A program made the translations under genes and the position numbers. From NCBI GenBank assembly GCA_964020155.1, contig OZ026554.1, positions 1,541,747-1,605,746 on the forward strand: a stretch of 64,000 nt of DNA. Direction: 5' to 3'. How positions within the stretch are numbered: position 1 is the first letter of the stretch; every line of letters begins with the position of its first letter. The notes under the pieces are model-generated. The model was not told the DNA's origin. It saw only the letters and a program-made list of their open reading frames with translations, and made no database searches. Shown here in pieces: positions 49,241 through 61,865 of the stretch. This stretch comes from Chondrilla cf. caribensis. Lineage: Eukaryota; Porifera; Demospongiae; Chondrillida; Chondrillidae.

Positions 49241-52188
49241 ATGAAGGGAGCATTCCTATTCGTAGTGGCCTTGGTGTCATTTACTCTGCTGCGTACCACA
49301 GGTATACTTGAAGTTGTGGTGTATACGTTCAAATTCTTTGAGGGGACTGGGTACCATGCATATTTTGCACCATATGCATGTACAATGATAATGATTCAGA
49401 ATTACTTTCTTTCTATCACCTAACTGTAGATGCTGGTACAACAACGCTGATTCCTGAAGGCAGAATTAAGTTTGGACCAGGTTGTAGACTGTTCTTGACT
49501 TACGACAGGTGGAATCGCCTGTCCTTTGCTGGACCTAGTCCAACGATGCAGCACTGGTACCGTGCCTATGACTCCTCAAGGCCTGGCAAATTTATGCTTG
49601 TCAGTCATCCAGTTCCTGTCAAGGCACTCAGAGTTGGGTGCAGCTCCTTTGGTTGTAGCCTGTACCTGGTGTCTCTTACTCAGTTGCACAATGGTGGAAC
49701 ATTCCCAGCTGGGCTGGGAAATGAATATTTCTTCACTAAAGAGGTGAAAGGGAGTATGTTTGCACTCAAAAGTGTTCTCAAACCAACTCTTGCAATGACT
49801 GTCATGGGCTCTGGATCGGTTGGTGTTTCAAATTATGTATACTCACCTAACCAGTTCTTCTGTGGTCCTAAAGTAAGTGACTGCACGTTTCACATTGTAC
49901 TTCACACATATACATGCATACATGCAATGTCATAGACTGAGTATTGTTTTTGCCATTCAGCAGTGAAAGTATTGGGAATAATGTCCCTCAACTGGGTACA
50001 TAATATTAATTATAAGTTTATATTTTGTTACAGTATCTGAATGCCTGAATATATAATATGATTCTTAATACTCAGTGTATGCCACACAATGCTTTCTAGT
50101 AGACATGTACATGCATGAGTTAGCACATATAGTAGTGTTTACATACATAATTTTAAAAAGGTACCCTGCATTTAGTTTTAACACGTCTTAGAGTGTACTG
50201 CAGCTATAATAATTATTATTATGAATGTACACATCAGGTAACTGTATTATCTGCACACGTATGAACACATTATAGTGATATACCCTCCATGATTCACTCA
50301 TGATTGCAATTGAATGTAAAATATTTCCAAGACAACTTACATTGAATTCCCCATACATGCAATGCACAATCAAGGTTTGGAGTAAATGAAGTGTCCATCA
50401 TGTGTATAGGATGATCGTTATGATGAATCATGTTTTGATCATTCCTTATTACAATGTTGTATGCATTGATCGGAACAAGTTCAGTATTATAATCAAGTGT
50501 ATAACAATGTAGCACAATCATACAGATTGTAGTTAGGGTGTTGGGTGGATCCCTCATGATAACAGCACTAATCATGATGAAGGTTCCATGTTGCCTGCCA
50601 GATTACACCAACTAATGCTTGTATACAGCTGATATAATTCTAATATTACATTGATTACATATAATATTATGCATACAATATGCCATCTTAGGTATACAAT
50701 GTTACAACTACATCAGGTGGATCATGCTCCGGAGTGTCTCTCGGGTTGACTCGACAAGAGGTTGTGGGGAGAATCAAGAAAGCACCTGACTGCAACAAAT
50801 TTCTTGGCTATGATGATGATACTTGTGATCATGAGATATCACTTCAAGGACCAAGTCCTGTACGTCAACACTGGTCTTTCTTCAGTGGTTCTACATCTAC
50901 TGATGGGTCATTCATGATAGCTACCTACCCAGCTCCAAATAAAGTCTTAAAAGTTGAATGCATTACACGAGGGATTGTTTTGAAAGGTAAAACTGAATCT
51001 ACTACAATCTGTTTTCTGAAGTTGGTGAACGCACCATGTTCTCTGATGTACAACACACCATTCTACCATCCCGGGAATGCATACTTGTTCACCAAGGTCA
51101 AATACGCCAGCGGTACATTTGCCATTAAGAGTGTTCTCAGACCGGACTTAGCCATCACAGTGAACGTAGACAACAGCATCGACATCCTCACCCAGCTCAT
51201 CCCCAAAGCAGAACAGCTCTTTTGTGAGCATGAGGTTAGTATGTATGTCTCTTTAACTTACATTAATCAGACTGAGTCTCAAAGGCATGCAAATATAATT
51301 ATGAATATAACAAAAGTATAGAATTATTCAGAGATATCTGATAGTGTATAGATGAATGCCTCTACACGATATAGCTCACTTGTCAATTGTACCATCCACA
51401 CAGTATACAGTCGCTTATAAAAGTATTATAATATCTATACTAACAATAGATATACAATAACACAAATTTGATAATTATAATTGTTATAATTTTTATTCTT
51501 CTTTGCATGTGTCTCTCAGAGCAATTGTACCTGCAAGAAATTGCCAGGACGGGTGATTTTCAAAGCTGATCTTACAACTGGGAGTACTTCGATACCATCA
51601 TATACTGGAACTGGAGTCAGAGTGTCTTGGGTGTCACCACTATCTGGACACAGTGCACCGTCCAGCAAACAAGGAGTGATAAAGTTAACCTTCCCAAATC
51701 CTGTTGGTGGAAAACAGAGGTACTGCCTCGTGTTCGACCTATACCTGCAAAAAGATCCCAGGAGGTGGGCCTTCAACATTGGTGACTCGACCAATAATGG
51801 ATATGGAGGAGATGCAGGGACAACCTCCAATGCCGCAGAGGTTCACAATATAGGCAATTCCTGGTTTGTGTACTCCAACAATCTTCCTGGTTATGGAAGC
51901 TATGCAGGCAGTAGTACACTACTTGTGGAGAGTCTGTCGAATGTCATAACAGACCACGTCACACTGACCATTGGTGACGAGTATGTTGAATTTGACAACA
52001 ACCAAGGGGTGCAGAAATGCTACAGCAGCAAGTATCTGTTCACACTCAGTGGACAAACCCCTACATATGGAGTGGTGAACTACGACATATTTTTCGCCTT
52101 GAATCGTGTCATCAGGTACCGTTCTGATAGAACTGGACCAGGGCTGTCCAGAGCTATCATCAGAGAAGTCGAGTGCTGTGCCAAGTAG
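49241..52188 (+). CDS. Secreted two-domain beta-trefoil-like protein with extra C-terminal domain, gene F
   Basis: Exons 49241-49301, 49430-49872, 50692-51234 and 51520-52188 (phases 1, 0, 0) encode 571 residues. Residues 1-20 are a signal peptide. Domain 1 (21-168) has G-R-I-K-F, Q-H-W and A-L-R-V. Domain 2 (169-349) has V-V-G-R-I-K-K, Q-H-W, V-L-K-V-E and I-K-S-V-L-R-P. Exon 4 encodes 222 residues unlike the 23-residue tail of D and E. This part begins S-N-C-T-C-K, contains G-D-S-T-N-N-G-Y-G-G-D and many Ser/Thr/Gly/Val/Tyr, and ends E-C-C-A-K. It is probably a beta-sandwich, which I do not recognise. Sequons include N-V-T in the linker and N-C-T at the start of exon 4. It is the most complete architecture in the cluster. 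Confidence 0.8.
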
Positions 52189-54340
52189 ATTGCAAACAAA
52201 CAATAATAGTAAAACAAAAGTATCCACTAGTTATATAGGCATATAGTTGCATTTGTTACTGTAGTACATTAATAGGTATCTTTGATCACGTGCATTGTTC
52301 ATCAACATGGTGCAGAAATATACAGTAATTATACTGAATTAAATTGATTGTTGACTCCAATTATACATAGCGGGCAAAACACTGAATAGTACAGCAGAGT
52401 TGTGTCCATGCATAATACTAAGATGTGCAGCAAGCATACTACTACAGTTACAAAAGGCAGATATTATAACTACATACTACATATAGTATAGTGTAATAGT
52501 AATATCAAGTAGTATTATATTATACAATATGCTTCATACACCAAAAGTTTAGTTAGACAGTCTACTATATATTATATGGAATGTATGGGACTGTGTAAAA
52601 AACATCTCTCCTGCAAGGTGGCAACTGTTATAGCACACACCAAAGCGCAAACAGCCTAACCTGGTATATAGGCCCTTATAATATTATAATGACAGAACAA
52701 AGACTACTTGACTAAGTCTATACATGCTATGTACATGATGTTTGGTTGGTTTATCAATAAATTATATAGCAGTGATATAATGACATCAGTTATGGTAAGG
52801 ATTTGAGGTCACTTGTAGAATTGACTTTTGTCATACACTATTTGTCAATGAGCTGATCATGCAATTTCCCTTGTACAAAGACGAATCACTACTCTGTGAA
52901 ATGCATGCATGATGACTGATAACTACATTCGTCACATGGGGAGACAGCTCAAAACTACACAATGAGAGGGAAAAACACAGTCCGAACTATCGTGCAAGCA
53001 TACAAATGCATATAAGAAACATATCAGCGTATTCAATGGGCTATGCTCTGAGAGGACTTAAGTACTTGCAGAAGAAAGAGTTCAAGAATCTAGTTGGGAA
53101 GTGAAGATACCAACATACACAAATGCCCCGAATGTGTATTCATTGACAAGAAGTTCTTTTCTGCTGTTCATATTGCATGTGTCATGGTTTGCTGGCATCC
53201 TAGCTTGCACACATCAATACTCCTGAGGAGAGAAAGAAAATCTTTACTGATGTAAATGATATTAATCACAATTAAGATTCAATTTATAATCATTAGTAAT
53301 ATTATTCAAACTCTATAAAAATGAAGCATGACAAAATGACAACTAGGTGGATAGAGTTGTAGTATGAATGATTAAAGAGCACAGAAAGTTGCTGAAAATG
53401 CATGTACATAATACAAATATGGATATGTTACCAATATCAAATGAGACAGTCAAACACACATTATGCAGCTGCCTACATGCATCAGTGTTACGGGCCAATG
53501 GCCCATGCATGCATCCATTAGTTGAGTGATCAATTAAGATCTCAATAACTTTATGTAGCCTACACCATTACAACTACAACTTGATATTGATTCATACCGT
53601 ATAGTGGGAAATTTTTGCAGGACAAAATTTTCACGGATAGCTCCAAAAATGAAAATTCACAGATAAAATTCTCGCGAATGCTGGCCACAGTCACGTGACA
53701 GAACAACGAGAATGCCAAAATTTGCAGATTATATTTTTGCGGATGTTAGGCTGACCGCAAATCCACGAAAATTTCCCACTATACGGTATATCCTGATTCC
53801 TAACAATATCAAAGAGACTGACGGGGATACATAACCTGTGTATCCCTGAGATTCCCAAATGTGACAATTGTTTAATCAACCAGCTACCAATAGGTCAGTA
53901 AGTTAGTGCCTAATCAGAAGACATGTTATTTATACCACCTTTAGGAAGAAACACAGGATAGGCCCCTAGCTAATAGTGATACACATACATGTAACAAGGT
54001 ATATAGCTATGCAAATGGGTGTACAAATGAACAATATTTTTCACCACATTCATTGGTAGCCACATACCTATTTACTAACAAACGTACAAAGACGTTCTCC
54101 TTCCTCACGTTCTGTAGTCCTGGGCTCAAGGGTCACTTTCGTGAAGATTTCTTATGACAAACGAGAAGTATGGGATGATACTGGTACTATTATCAAAGAT
54201 GCGTGTGTGTGTGTCCGAAAATTAAACAAAATCATTCATACACAACACATAAATGGTCAATATCCCACTTGCATCATAGATCATCCACAAAGCGAGTCTG
54301 ATCAGAAATACATCAACCATAGACTCTGACTACTGCACAG
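52189..54340. other. Intergenic stretch between gene F and COMMD4
   Basis: AT-rich, with no supportable gene. It contains the TA-flanked MITE at 53597-53786. Similarity to the clusters on the left stops here. Confidence 0.5.
53597..53786. mobile_element. 190-bp MITE with 19-bp terminal inverted repeats and TA target site
   Basis: CCGTATAGTGGGAAATTTT at the left is matched exactly by AAAATTTCCCACTATACGG at the right, with TA on both sides. The TA duplication and size suggest a nonautonomous Tc1/mariner-type element. No coding capacity. Confidence 0.8.
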
Positions 54341-54343
54341 CCA

Positions 54344-54366
54344 TTTTCCCGCGCATTACGTCATTA
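54344..54366 (+). promoter_or_regulatory. TATA-less promoter motifs of COMMD4
   Basis: TTTTCCCGCGC (E2F-like) followed by ATTACGTCATTA (CRE/ATF-like), about 57-79 bp before the ATG. No TATA box is seen, as is usual for a housekeeping gene. Factor identity is inferred from the consensus only. Confidence 0.35.
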
Positions 54367-54422
54367 CTCACGAGACGTGTTCTCCAGTCCAGTTTCTAGT
54401 TCAATTTTCCGAAAGAAAGAAA

Positions 54423-56212
54423 ATGGTGAGTTATGCTTGCATAGTAAATCGAGTAAGTACTCTGAAGGACACATTTTATCAGAGGTACTTCATATCAGTA
54501 CTGATTGGCACATTGCATACATGAGCTAGAAATTGAGTAATGTGTATGTATACTAACCAAGGTACTCACCAGGCGAGTTGCACTGTATACAGTAGACTTA
54601 GTCTACGGTACTTTAATAGCAGCCGTGTCTGCTTATATTTTAGAATAGTAAGTGGAGGTTGTACTTGGAGAATAAGTGTACTTATTTCATATCTTCGTAT
54701 CGTAGTTCCATTTGTATCTGCGTACTGTACTTCACTGGGTGCCTTGTAGGGCAGCCACTGTAGTTAAATGGCCTTCTCGGCATAAAACTTATAAATGGAT
54801 GAATAAATGGATATATCTTCATCGTTCTCAGAGATTTCGTTTTTGCGGCGACCTGGACTGCCCCGACTGGGTGTTGGCAGAGATTAGCATTCTCTCTAAA
54901 CTGGTGAGTTCGCCACCTTCACGTCACGTTCTCCACATACGTAGCATTGTGTGCATTTGGGTAAAGTGGGATGGGTAATTCAATCACTAGTGGATAACCA
55001 AACGGGAAACGAGAGGCTAGCTTCGCCATCGGGTATGTTGTAGCTAAAGCTTGGGATCCCTGGGCCATTTCAACCCTGAAACAGTGTCTGAGGTACATTC
55101 CATCCTACCTTCGAAATCAAACCCGTTATAAGAAAGGATCTGCTCGACCTTAGCAAAGTCGCCATCACCTGCTCAAAGATCATCTTCGAAGCCAGACTAC
55201 ATTCCGACTGGAACACTCATTTAGATTTAATTTGAAGCAATCTCCACTCATCATTTGTTTTTCTTTTCCTCTTTCGTTTTTCTTTTTTTTTTCTCATCTT
55301 GTTTTCTTTTCCTTCTTTTCTTCACAAAACCATTAAATTTTGTAACCACCTTCCAATCCCTATTGCTTGCCAGGTAAATCATTCATTGATTTGTACCCCT
55401 GTGTCCGAGCTTTTGCCTCACAAAGTCACTCAATTATTCATCATATTGTGTGCTCTGTAAGGTATATCTGGTTTGTCATGATTAATAATGACGTTTTCCC
55501 CCCCTTACCATTACCAGGGGAGCGCTGTTTTCTTCAAAGGCCTAGCATTTCGAAGTAAAAACTGTTTTAAACTGAATTTTACTGTAATCAGAATTACCCT
55601 TTTTTACATGACTTAATCTGTTATGTCCTCTAGACCAGTATTAAGATGAGACAGTTATGTGGTCAGGTCATGAAGGATCTAGTTGGAGGAGAAATAGATG
55701 TACGTTTATAAGTTTCCGAGCAGTTATCATGTGTATGTCATGTGATATTTAATTCTTTATCCTCTGGTTACAGTATGATAAAGTGTTCAAGATAACTTCG
55801 GATGCTAAATTTGGTAGGTTTGTATGCTTTTTAACTAGTTAGTAGTTCCCTGAGGTTGGAACTGTTTTGTCACATCACACGAACCACCTTCACATCTCTC
55901 CACAATGCATGGACTTGTAACATGCATGTCTGCTTTTATGTCATGCGTCTTCTCTGTATTTGCTGGGTGCCTTGTAAAGTAGCCTTTTGACTAAAGGCCT
56001 CTTTACCCAGGATAAATAAGATTATGCAATACAATTCAGTGTCTGCTTTTATGTCAATGTATCTTCTTCACATTCATTTTCTCCATTGTACAGAGGAGTC
56101 GGATGTGAAAGCATCTGTGGCTGTCCTCTCCTTCATATTCAGTAGTGCTGCGAAATATGATGTTGACGAAGCATCACTAGCCAATGAGCTACAACAACTC
56201 GGACTGCCTAAT

Positions 56213-56254
<42 letters not shown>

Positions 56255-56283
56255 TACATATGTACACCGTGTGTGTGGTTGTG

Positions 56284-56337
<54 letters not shown>

Positions 56338-56370
56338 TACATACGTATGTACACCGTGTGTGTGGTTGTG

Positions 56371-56435
<65 letters not shown>

Positions 56436-57396
56436 TTGTCATATGTACACCGTGTGTGTGGTTGTGTACATGTGTGTGTGTGTATGTGTGTGTGTGTGTG
56501 TGTGTGTGTTTGTACATATGTACACCGTGTGTGTGGTTGTGTACATGTGTGTGGTTGTGTACATGTGTGTGTGTGTGTGTATGTTTGTTTGTGTGTGCGT
56601 GCGTGCGTGCGTGTGCATCTTTTAATTCAGCTACACTCTGCAAATGTTATGTGCTGTGTATGTTCGTAATGTTATTTATTATGGACATCCTATAATTGAA
56701 ACACTCGGACTAATATTCCTCTGTAGAGAATGTTAGCTCACTGTGTAAGGTGTATGCTAGTGAACTAGTGAACCTTCGTGGTGTCCTCAAAGAGAAGAGT
56801 CTAAGAGGTATGTCATACATTATATGTACAGTGTATGTGCGTATGTTTTTTCATATCACATTACCTGTTACATGGATTTTAAATTCACATGTATCAATGT
56901 TGCTTGTTGAAGTGTACGTATGTTGTCTAATCGGTCTTGTTTGCTCTACCTAGTATCAAGGTTTGGAGGAGTGGAATGGAGAGTGGACTATGTTCTCAGC
57001 TCCAGTTATGTAAAGGTGGGGCTGCAACGTTACCATGTGTATGATCTCGGAGATATTAGTATGTGTGTGTGCGTGTGTGTGGGTGTGGGTGTGGGTGTGT
57101 GGGTGTGGGTGTGGGTGTGGATGTGAAACTGCTATATAGTAAGACTTACCTGAAGAAGTTTATGCCAATTAACGCCAGTGAGATTTCATCATAGTCCTCC
57201 ACTACAACACTCTGCAGCCACCATTAATGCTGCATGATTCACTGACTGTAAATGGTATGACTTCAGCTGTGTGTCTGTGCTAGGTTGTGGAGGAACCACT
57301 GATCCACATGAAACTCACGGTTGATGGAACTGACAAGAAGGAAAGAGATTCTGTAGCTTTCACAATGACTGGAAAGAAGTTTCAGACTCTGTTGGC

Positions 57397-57460
<64 letters not shown>

Positions 57461-57890
57461 ACGTGGTGTGTGTTCAAGCGTATGACATACATACCTAGAT
57501 GTGTGTGTGTGCGTGCTTTCGTGCGTACGTGTGTTTGTGTTAGTGTGTGTTAGTGTGTGTGTGTGTGTGTGAACAATTCTATATACGTATGTATACGTGC
57601 ATGTTTAGGTATGTACATGTGGTACATTTGTGTACATGTACTTGTGTGCATATGTGTGCCTGAATGTGTATTAATAATAATATTATCCTCATGATCACCA
57701 ATACTACTATCTTATTTGTGAATCACATACACACACTCACTTGTGTGATCACAGATCAACATCACATGGTAGAGGATTACAAGTGTACATAATTGTTACT
57801 GTTATTATTGGTATTTTAACATTTAGTGTGAGATGCTGTATTTCTGTAGATCTAAAGCAAATTAGAAGCACAATGGACAGCTTGGCCTAA
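54423..57890 (+). CDS. COMMD4: COMM domain-containing protein 4
   Basis: Nine exons: 54423-54425 (the ATG alone), 54832-54903, 55634-55699, 55774-55813, 56094-56213, 56727-56807, 56954-57015, 57284-57398 and 57850-57890. Together they give 199 residues, the length of vertebrate COMMD4. The start [18 protein letters not shown] and the segments [19 protein letters not shown] and [10 protein letters not shown] are typical of COMMD4. Residues 1 to about 125 form the helical N-terminal domain and about 128-199 the COMM domain. COMMD proteins form the heterodecameric COMMD ring of the Commander complex with CCDC22/CCDC93, acting in endosomal cargo recycling (established for the family). Introns 5 and 8 open directly with (GT)n microsatellites. 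The gene lies tail to tail with the oxidase gene. Confidence 0.95.
56214..56605 (+). repeat. Higher-order TG minisatellite in COMMD4 intron 5
   Basis: (TG)n tracts alternate with a roughly 40-bp core (TTTGTACATATGTACACC, then GTGTGTGTGGTTGTGTACATG). Cores are near 56251, 56334, 56437 and 56509, with a partial one at 56551. The tract starts at the splice donor. Confidence 0.9.
57399..57458 (+). repeat. (GT)30 microsatellite at the donor of COMMD4 intron 8
   Basis: An uninterrupted (GT)n tract whose first GT is the splice donor (GCA G|GTGTGT). More TG-rich sequence follows to about 57570. A GGGTGT-rich variant lies in intron 7 (57062-57125). Confidence 0.9.
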
Positions 57891-58388
57891 TGCCATCACT
57901 GCCAGATTGGCTCTGTAATCCTTAAGCATAAACTGTGGATTTTTCCTTTATATTATATGTACTGTATGTATATTTATGTACTTGCATGTACGTATTATAA
58001 TTATCATTATACATTTTAATGTCATACAACTTCATAATAATATAGTATATTTAGTATAATTTGCAATACAGTATGTATATTATAACATATTAACCACCTG
58101 CATACGTACATTGAAATTATAATGCATGCATGGCAAAAATGTTTGTAACAGGTCCATTGAATAGTTTATAAGAATTGGTTATATTCAAGTTCATAGAATG
58201 TATGTTGTTGCAATAGTTACGTATAGTACATTCATAAATTTGATTTGTATGATAGTATACATAATGTATAAGCATGCATGCAAGCTACGTGCATTGTAAG
58301 TTAGATAACCTCAGTTATGGATGAGTTGTAATCTTAATATCTTGGTTACTGTAATATCGATCATTTCTGCATTATTGATGCACTACAA
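57891..58388. other. Convergent intergenic spacer
   Basis: About 500 bp of AT-rich sequence between the COMMD4 stop and the oxidase stop. It must hold both 3'UTRs; I see no clear AATAAA on the plus strand. A TTTAAT-type signal for the minus strand may lie near 58014. Confidence 0.4.
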
Positions 58389-59595
58389 TCAATTATCACG
58401 GCCCTCTTCAAACTGAAAAGTCTTCTTGAGGAACTCATTCAAAAATATGCCTTTGGGATCCATCTCCTCCCTATGCTTGACAAATTCATCAAAAGTCTCC
58501 TTGAACAACCCCTGGATCTGTTGGAGGTCATGATTGAAGTGTTTTCCCCAATGGAAACGGGCCTGTAGATCTTTGGTGGCTTCGTACACTTTGTTGAAAT
58601 AGTCCAGGGCCACCTCACCGGGTTGGTAGATGGTCAAGGTGATAGCGCATACCCCGGGATCATAACCATGATGGGGGCTTAGGTGTATGTCATCCCCCTG
58701 TACAAACCTCACCTACAAACATAAAGTTAACTTGAATATACCATATGCAACAAATTCACACTATTCAAGGGTAAAAAAACCCAAAGAATCCCTCCCATAG
58801 AGTACTATGGTACAGGAACTAATACCCTATCACATGCAAATACCTGCTGGATACAAAGAAAAGTTTACATGGCTTTGCATGACATTGTGCTAAATGTTAA
58901 AATCTCATTCTCGTCAGCCTTTAATACAAATTCTATATACATGTACATTTGTGGTGTACGTTTGGATAATCACTAACCTCAGTCATGTAGTTCACCGGAA
59001 GGTTATGATCAAAGACCAACTGTTGAATTCTCCTCACTGCCGTCACGGTGTCGTTGTAGTGGACAACAATCTCTCCTTCCTGGTGTATTGGGAGGTCGAA
59101 ATAATCATTGAAAATTTTATAACTTTTGTCCACTCGTTTCTCTTCTCCGTGGAAACCTACATTGGTTACCAGCCACATTACATATCTGGTGAGACTGGGG
59201 AAGAGGCGCCCATGGGTTAGGCGTGTTGCGATAGCAAAGGAGTAGTACTACATGAGGAAAGAGGACGATGTTGGATGATAATGATGGCCACAGCATGATA
59301 TCAGCTGATAAAATATTAATTGTGATAGCATATTTTATCGGCTAATATCATGCTTTATACAATTTTCCCAGCTAATTATCACAACTATGATCTGCATGTT
59401 TACAAATGTATGTATAATTGCCCAGCACTAGACAACAGAGCATTATGCGTTGGTAACAGTGTAAACTATGAAATGTTATATTGTAACTATGTGATCATTA
59501 TTTAACAGGTGCATACATCCATACACACACAATACACCCACCCACACCCACAACACATGCACACAACACCCAAACACCCACACCCACACACACTT

Positions 59596-59671
<76 letters not shown>

Positions 59672-61865
59672 CCAGCCAACTTAATGTACGCACCTTGTAA
59701 TATATTATTATGCAAATGACCGGAACGGTATAGGTACTTTGTAAGTAGTGGACACTCAGATTACTATATTTGTGGTGGTGGTGTTGGTTTTCCATATAAT
59801 TTCATACTTGCATGGTACAGACTTACTGTAAAGAAAGCTTCCCATTTAGGGACAGGTGTGATAGGTTCGTCTGGATCAGTCTCGTGTGTTTGAAAGAGTA
59901 CACAGTAATTGTTGTAGAACTCCACCCACATCTTCACATACTTGTGGGAGCCTTGTACCAATCCATCCAGGTTGTCCATGCAGTAGTCAAGCGAGTGTAG
60001 AGTACGATACTCTTTCAGTTTGAACTTCTTCTGCACCTTCAGTGTTACCTCGGTAATAACTCCAAACATCCCAATGCTAACTTGAGCTGCCCTGAATAGG
60101 CTTGGGTTGTCCTTTACAGATGCAGTCACAATCTATAATAGTGGAGCATGTTCATAGGGTAAGTATGTACCTATTACATGACTCATGAATACATGTCTGC
60201 CATAATATCGATCCACAACATGTATGGTTATAGGACACACTTTATAGCGAATCAGTACACACCTCTCCGTCTTTCCCCGATACAAACCGCAGTCCTACTA
60301 CAAGAGACGCCAAATTGCCAACGGTGAGCCCTGTTCCATGTGTTCCTGCACGATGACGTCAAAAATTTAACAAGTAATTTGTGTTCAATTACTTGGGCAT
60401 CTTTGGTGCAGGTGTTTCTCATTAATTTAAGCATAGGAATTGTAATGGGCAAGGAAATGTTCCCTACACTAGGAGGTGTATCAGAAATCAAGCTAACTAC
60501 GACCTAGAACAAAATTCTCCAAGCATGAAGAGTGGACTGTAGACATGTACCTAAGTGACTGTCTTACCAGTTGAAATGGCTCCTGCAATGGACTGACCGG
60601 CTACGGATCCTAGATTGATCATGGCGAGTCCTATTCCATCAAGGAACTCACTGATCTCATTCAACGGAGTACCAGCCTTCACAGTCACATGCACAGCACC
60701 CGTGTGGTCTATGTCCCGAGGCATTCTCACAACCCCCGTATAGTTCGCCAGTGATATCATGATATCTTCGGTCTGGGCAATCTCAGACCATGAATGCCCA
60801 TCACCTAACACCCGAATCTTCCTTTCATTTTTACAAGCATCTTTAACAATATCGACAATTTCTTCTTCTGTACATGGTGTGCGAAGGTTTTCTAAATTAA
60901 ACTTGATTACTCCGTCTGTTGTGAATCGAACAGAATATTGTGAATTTATATACAATAATATATACATAATTAGGCAAAGTTGAAAATAATATGATATGCA
61001 TTTGATTGTATATGCATGTTGTATGCATGTTACATGGTTTATCAATCATCTTTAACAGGTGTTGAGTTAATCATGACAGGGACACATGTAAATATGTACA
61101 CACGTATGTAAATGCATGCACACGCGCATACACACAAAATACGTATACACGTACACACACATGCATGCGCTCATAGGTAGTTTGGATCTACAGCAGAATC
61201 CGGCTGGGAACCACTAGTGGCATAGTTGAAACTAACAGATTTCACGGAGGTAGAAAGATAGATATTTGCAGTCAAAGTAACGATAACTATTTGTATACAA
61301 ATGCCCTGCTTGGAGTGAAGAGGAACACCACAAAGATTGAAGAGGGTGCGACTGACAAAAATATATGTTGCCCAAATGAACAAAATAATAGGAGGAACTG
61401 CAGACTGGAGCAGGATTGGCAGTTCCATCGTTACTGAAAATCTGGGCAAATGCCTACCAGGAGGTCATATCTACTTTGCTGGTCCACAGAATCATCATTA
61501 ATCATACAGTTAATTTGGCATGGTGTACACCATTCAAACAACATATGTGTTCAAGTTCAATTGGGAAGTTGGCACGAGAAAAATGAAGGTTTGTAGGATA
61601 TATGAAGTATTCTACTGAGATGGGGTAGTGTATAGGATTGTGTTACTGTTCCCCATGGCAAACAAGTATTCACATAATTATACATGCAATGTGGCCAAGT
61701 AAACATACCATAACTGACAGGAGGTACGGGTGCCTTCCTCTTCTCCCACATCCACGGATACACCTGGAAAAGCCATGCTATCAGACAAACACAGACGGAA
61801 ATTACTAGCAGCAATGAGCAGAGGCTCTTCGAAATCTTTGTACATTTTGAACAACTGCCAGCCAT
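58389..61865 (-). CDS. Membrane-anchored FAD-linked aldonolactone oxidase (GULO/ALO-like)
   Basis: Six minus-strand exons, 61865-61709, 60915-60568, 60345-60263, 60132-59827, 59247-58978 and 58712-58389, with consistent phases (1, 1, 0, 0, 0), encode 495 residues. Residues of about 13-33 form one hydrophobic segment, probably a membrane anchor. The FAD-binding (PCMH-type) domain carries G-D-G-H-S-W, with His93 where related enzymes attach flavin, and G-A-I-S-T-G-T-H-G-T-G at about 163-173. The C-terminal ALO domain has V-R-F...D-D-I-H-L-S-P and H-W-G-K-H (442-446). The family oxidises L-gulono- or related aldono-1,4-lactones with O2 to form ascorbate or its analogues. The substrate cannot be read from sequence. 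A CAG just before the ATG suggests a 5'UTR intron. Intron 4 contains a (CA)n tract at 59597-59667. Confidence 0.88.
59597..59667. repeat. (CA)n microsatellite in oxidase intron 4
   Basis: About 70 bp of CA preceded by CACCCACAC-type variants from about 59520. Confidence 0.9.

Noticed and set aside
51516..52227. Minus-strand frames opposite the last exon of gene F
   Set aside because: They are shadows of a well-supported exon with correct phase and stop.
56024..56695. Frames of up to 223 codons around COMMD4 exon 5
   Set aside because: Only the exon 5 part (56094-56213) is real. The rest is translated (GT)n minisatellite.
61171..61449. 92-codon minus-strand frame with two hydrophobic stretches in intron 1 of the oxidase gene
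   Set aside because: It could be an alternative first exon, but I found no donor leading into exon 2 and it ends in its own stop, so it is not called as a gene.
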